Positions 4,555-5,821 of a stretch of DNA of 5,821 nucleotides are shown piece by piece; within the stretch, counting starts at the first letter, position 1; each line of letters starts with the position of its first letter. The stretch comes from Gemmatimonadaceae bacterium (GTDB lineage Bacteria; Gemmatimonadota; Gemmatimonadetes; Gemmatimonadales; Gemmatimonadaceae). A model generated the notes under the pieces. It searched no databases and was not told the origin of the DNA. It worked only from the letters and a program-made list of their open reading frames with translations. The stretch spans positions 1-5,821 of the forward strand of contig JACDHQ010000153.1 of assembly GCA_013820975.1 (NCBI GenBank), in the 5' to 3' direction. The translations under genes and the position numbers were made by a program.

Positions 4555-5821
4555 CTATCCCGGCTCCAGCACCCGCCCGATCCGCACGATCGCATCCTGC
4601 AGGTGAATCCGCGTATTCCGGTCCGTGACCCCGCGCGTGAGCGCCGCCCGCAGCTCCACACGCAGCAGCGTCAACTGGTCACGGATCAACGGCCGGATGT
4701 CCGACTGCGCGATCTTCAGCTCCCCGTTGAGCACCGGGTCGCGGTCGCTGCTCACGCGCAGGTCGCCCGACCGCGGCGGGCTCCACCCCCGGTTGTCCGC
4801 CTTGTTGAGCAAGCTGTCGGCCTGCGCGAGATACGCGCGCTGCAGGTTGCGGCGATACGTGTCCACCACCCGGCCCGCGCGCGCATCGCGCCACACCGCC
4901 GCCCGCGCGTCGTCGAGCATCTGCACCGGCGTGTACGTCCGCGCCCCGTGAAACGCCTCGTGCTCGATCATCCGCGCGAGCCGCGCATGGTTGAGCAGCC
5001 GCTGCACCGCGAGCTCCTGGTACGCGCGGATGCGCTCCACCGCGCCCGCATGCTCCAGCCGGCGCAGCACATCCGTGTCGAGCGCCCAGACCGGCGTCGC
5101 CAGCACCTGCTCGTCGATGAACGTCATCGCCTTCCGCTGGTACGCCGGCTCCACCGGCGTGTAGACCACGCCCGGCTCGCCATACCGCTTGTGATGCGTC
5201 CACGACCCGCCGATCGCCGCGGCCGCGTGCTCCGCGTAGCGGTTCCACTGCGTCAGCGCCTGCAGGTAGTGCGTCTCGAGCTCGTAGTAATCATCCCCAT
5301 CGCGCAGCACCCACGGGAGGAGGCTGTCCACCATCACCCGCAGGTTCCGCATGCCGAGCGACGCCGCCTCCACCGGGTCGGCGCTGATCCCCTCGGTCAT
5401 GCGGTATGGATCCCACTCCTCGTCCATCCCGAACTGCGCCGACGCAAAGCGGAACCACGGCTTGTCGGCGCGCTCGGTCACCCAGCGCGCGAGGATGGGC
5501 GCTTCCTCCTCGGGAGTGCGCGCTTCCATGATCGGCCGATATCCCCAGTACACCGCCCACCGGTCCCAGACGCCCATACGCCGCTCGGGGGGCACGCCGT
5601 CACCCGGCTGCGCCGCGTAGTTGAAGCGCGTGCGCCCCACCGACGACCCGGAGTGCCCCATGCGCCGCACGAAGTCGGGATTGCGGATCGAGTCGACAGG
5701 GAAGACGAAGTTCGCGCGCTGGTTGTGCGGCAGCCCCACCGAGTGCGCCGTCTCATGCGAACTGACGTAGCGGATCGCCTCCCCCATCAGGTCGTCCGGC
5801 AGGCGCGAGCTGCGGTAGCGC
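4555..5821 (-). CDS. Zinc metalloprotease, Met-zincin (DUF5117-type) family, 3' part
   Basis: The C-terminal 421 residues of a secreted zinc peptidase; the start lies beyond the right edge, and the ATG at 5787 is only an internal Met, because RYRSSRLPDDL before it continues the family sequence. Zinc site: HETAHSVGLPHN at fragment residues 22-33 (5722-5757), giving ligands His22, His26 and His32 and catalytic Glu23. Family landmarks follow: FPVDSIRNPDF, RFNYAAQPGDG, WDRWAVYWGYRP, EEWDPYRM, an IGGSW segment near 203, then the helical C-terminal domain (YTPVQMLDDARAAVW, YRRNLQRAYLAQ). The C-terminus looks complete. Odd point: where I expect the Met-turn (S-I/V-M-D-Y before the Arg of RFNY), this protein reads SSVGRT, so Val61 replaces Met. 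The substrate is unknown. GC is very high and near-uniformly G/C at third positions. Stop TAG at 4555-4557, 4 bases from the repeat element. Confidence 0.92.
   Translation of the reverse strand, partial: RYRSSRLPDDLMGEAIRYVSSHETAHSVGLPHNQRANFVFPVDSIRNPDFVRRMGHSGSSVGRTRFNYAAQPGDGVPPERRMGVWDRWAVYWGYRPIMEARTPEEEAPILARWVTERADKPWFRFASAQFGMDEEWDPYRMTEGISADPVEAASLGMRNLRVMVDSLLPWVLRDGDDYYELETHYLQALTQWNRYAEHAAAAIGGSWTHHKRYGEPGVVYTPVEPAYQRKAMTFIDEQVLATPVWALDTDVLRRLEHAGAVERIRAYQELAVQRLLNHARLARMIEHEAFHGARTYTPVQMLDDARAAVWRDARAGRVVDTYRRNLQRAYLAQADSLLNKADNRGWSPPRSGDLRVSSDRDPVLNGELKIAQSDIRPLIRDQLTLLRVELRAALTRGVTDRNTRIHLQDAIVRIGRVLEPG

Overview
The window looks like high-GC chromosomal DNA from a Gram-negative (outer-membrane) bacterium. 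The protein pair, a TonB-dependent outer-membrane receptor with an N-terminal carboxypeptidase-regulatory-like domain and a Met-zincin (DUF5117-type) metalloprotease, together with the high GC, suggests Gemmatimonadota or a similar lineage. That placement is inference from family distribution, not from a marker gene.

Layout. Bases 1-485 hold a non-coding, GTAC-rich repeat element: the last 40 bp of one copy, then a copy at 41-453, then a degenerate 34-bp unit that runs up to the next stop codon. Bases 486-3353 (minus strand) encode the TonB-dependent receptor; its start is a GTG at 3353 with a strong AGGAGGT site in front. Bases 3367-3720 are its leader and upstream region, with a perfect 12-bp palindrome. 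Bases 3721-3852 (plus strand) look like the surviving 3' end of an unidentified gene. Bases 3853-4080 are very GC-rich and full of hairpins. Bases 4081-4550 hold a second copy of the element, about 93% identical to the first. Bases 4555-5821 (minus strand) are the C-terminal 421 residues of the metalloprotease, whose start lies beyond the right edge.

How the parts relate. The receptor would import an unidentified ligand across the outer membrane with TonB energy, and the protease probably acts in the periplasm or outside the cell. They share a strand but are about 1.2 kb apart, separated by an element copy, so they are probably not one operon. Two points stand out. First, the element lies in the same orientation directly downstream of both stop codons, 4 bp from the protease stop and abutting the receptor stop through the degenerate 34-bp unit, and it carries hairpins retained in both copies. 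This suggests a 3'-end-associated repeat family or structured RNA element. Second, the protease keeps its zinc-binding HExxHxxGxxH motif but appears to have Val where the family has the Met-turn methionine. The receptor is clearly lower in GC (roughly 50-65% in hand-counted lines) than the protease (roughly 67-80%), and it sits between direct repeats.
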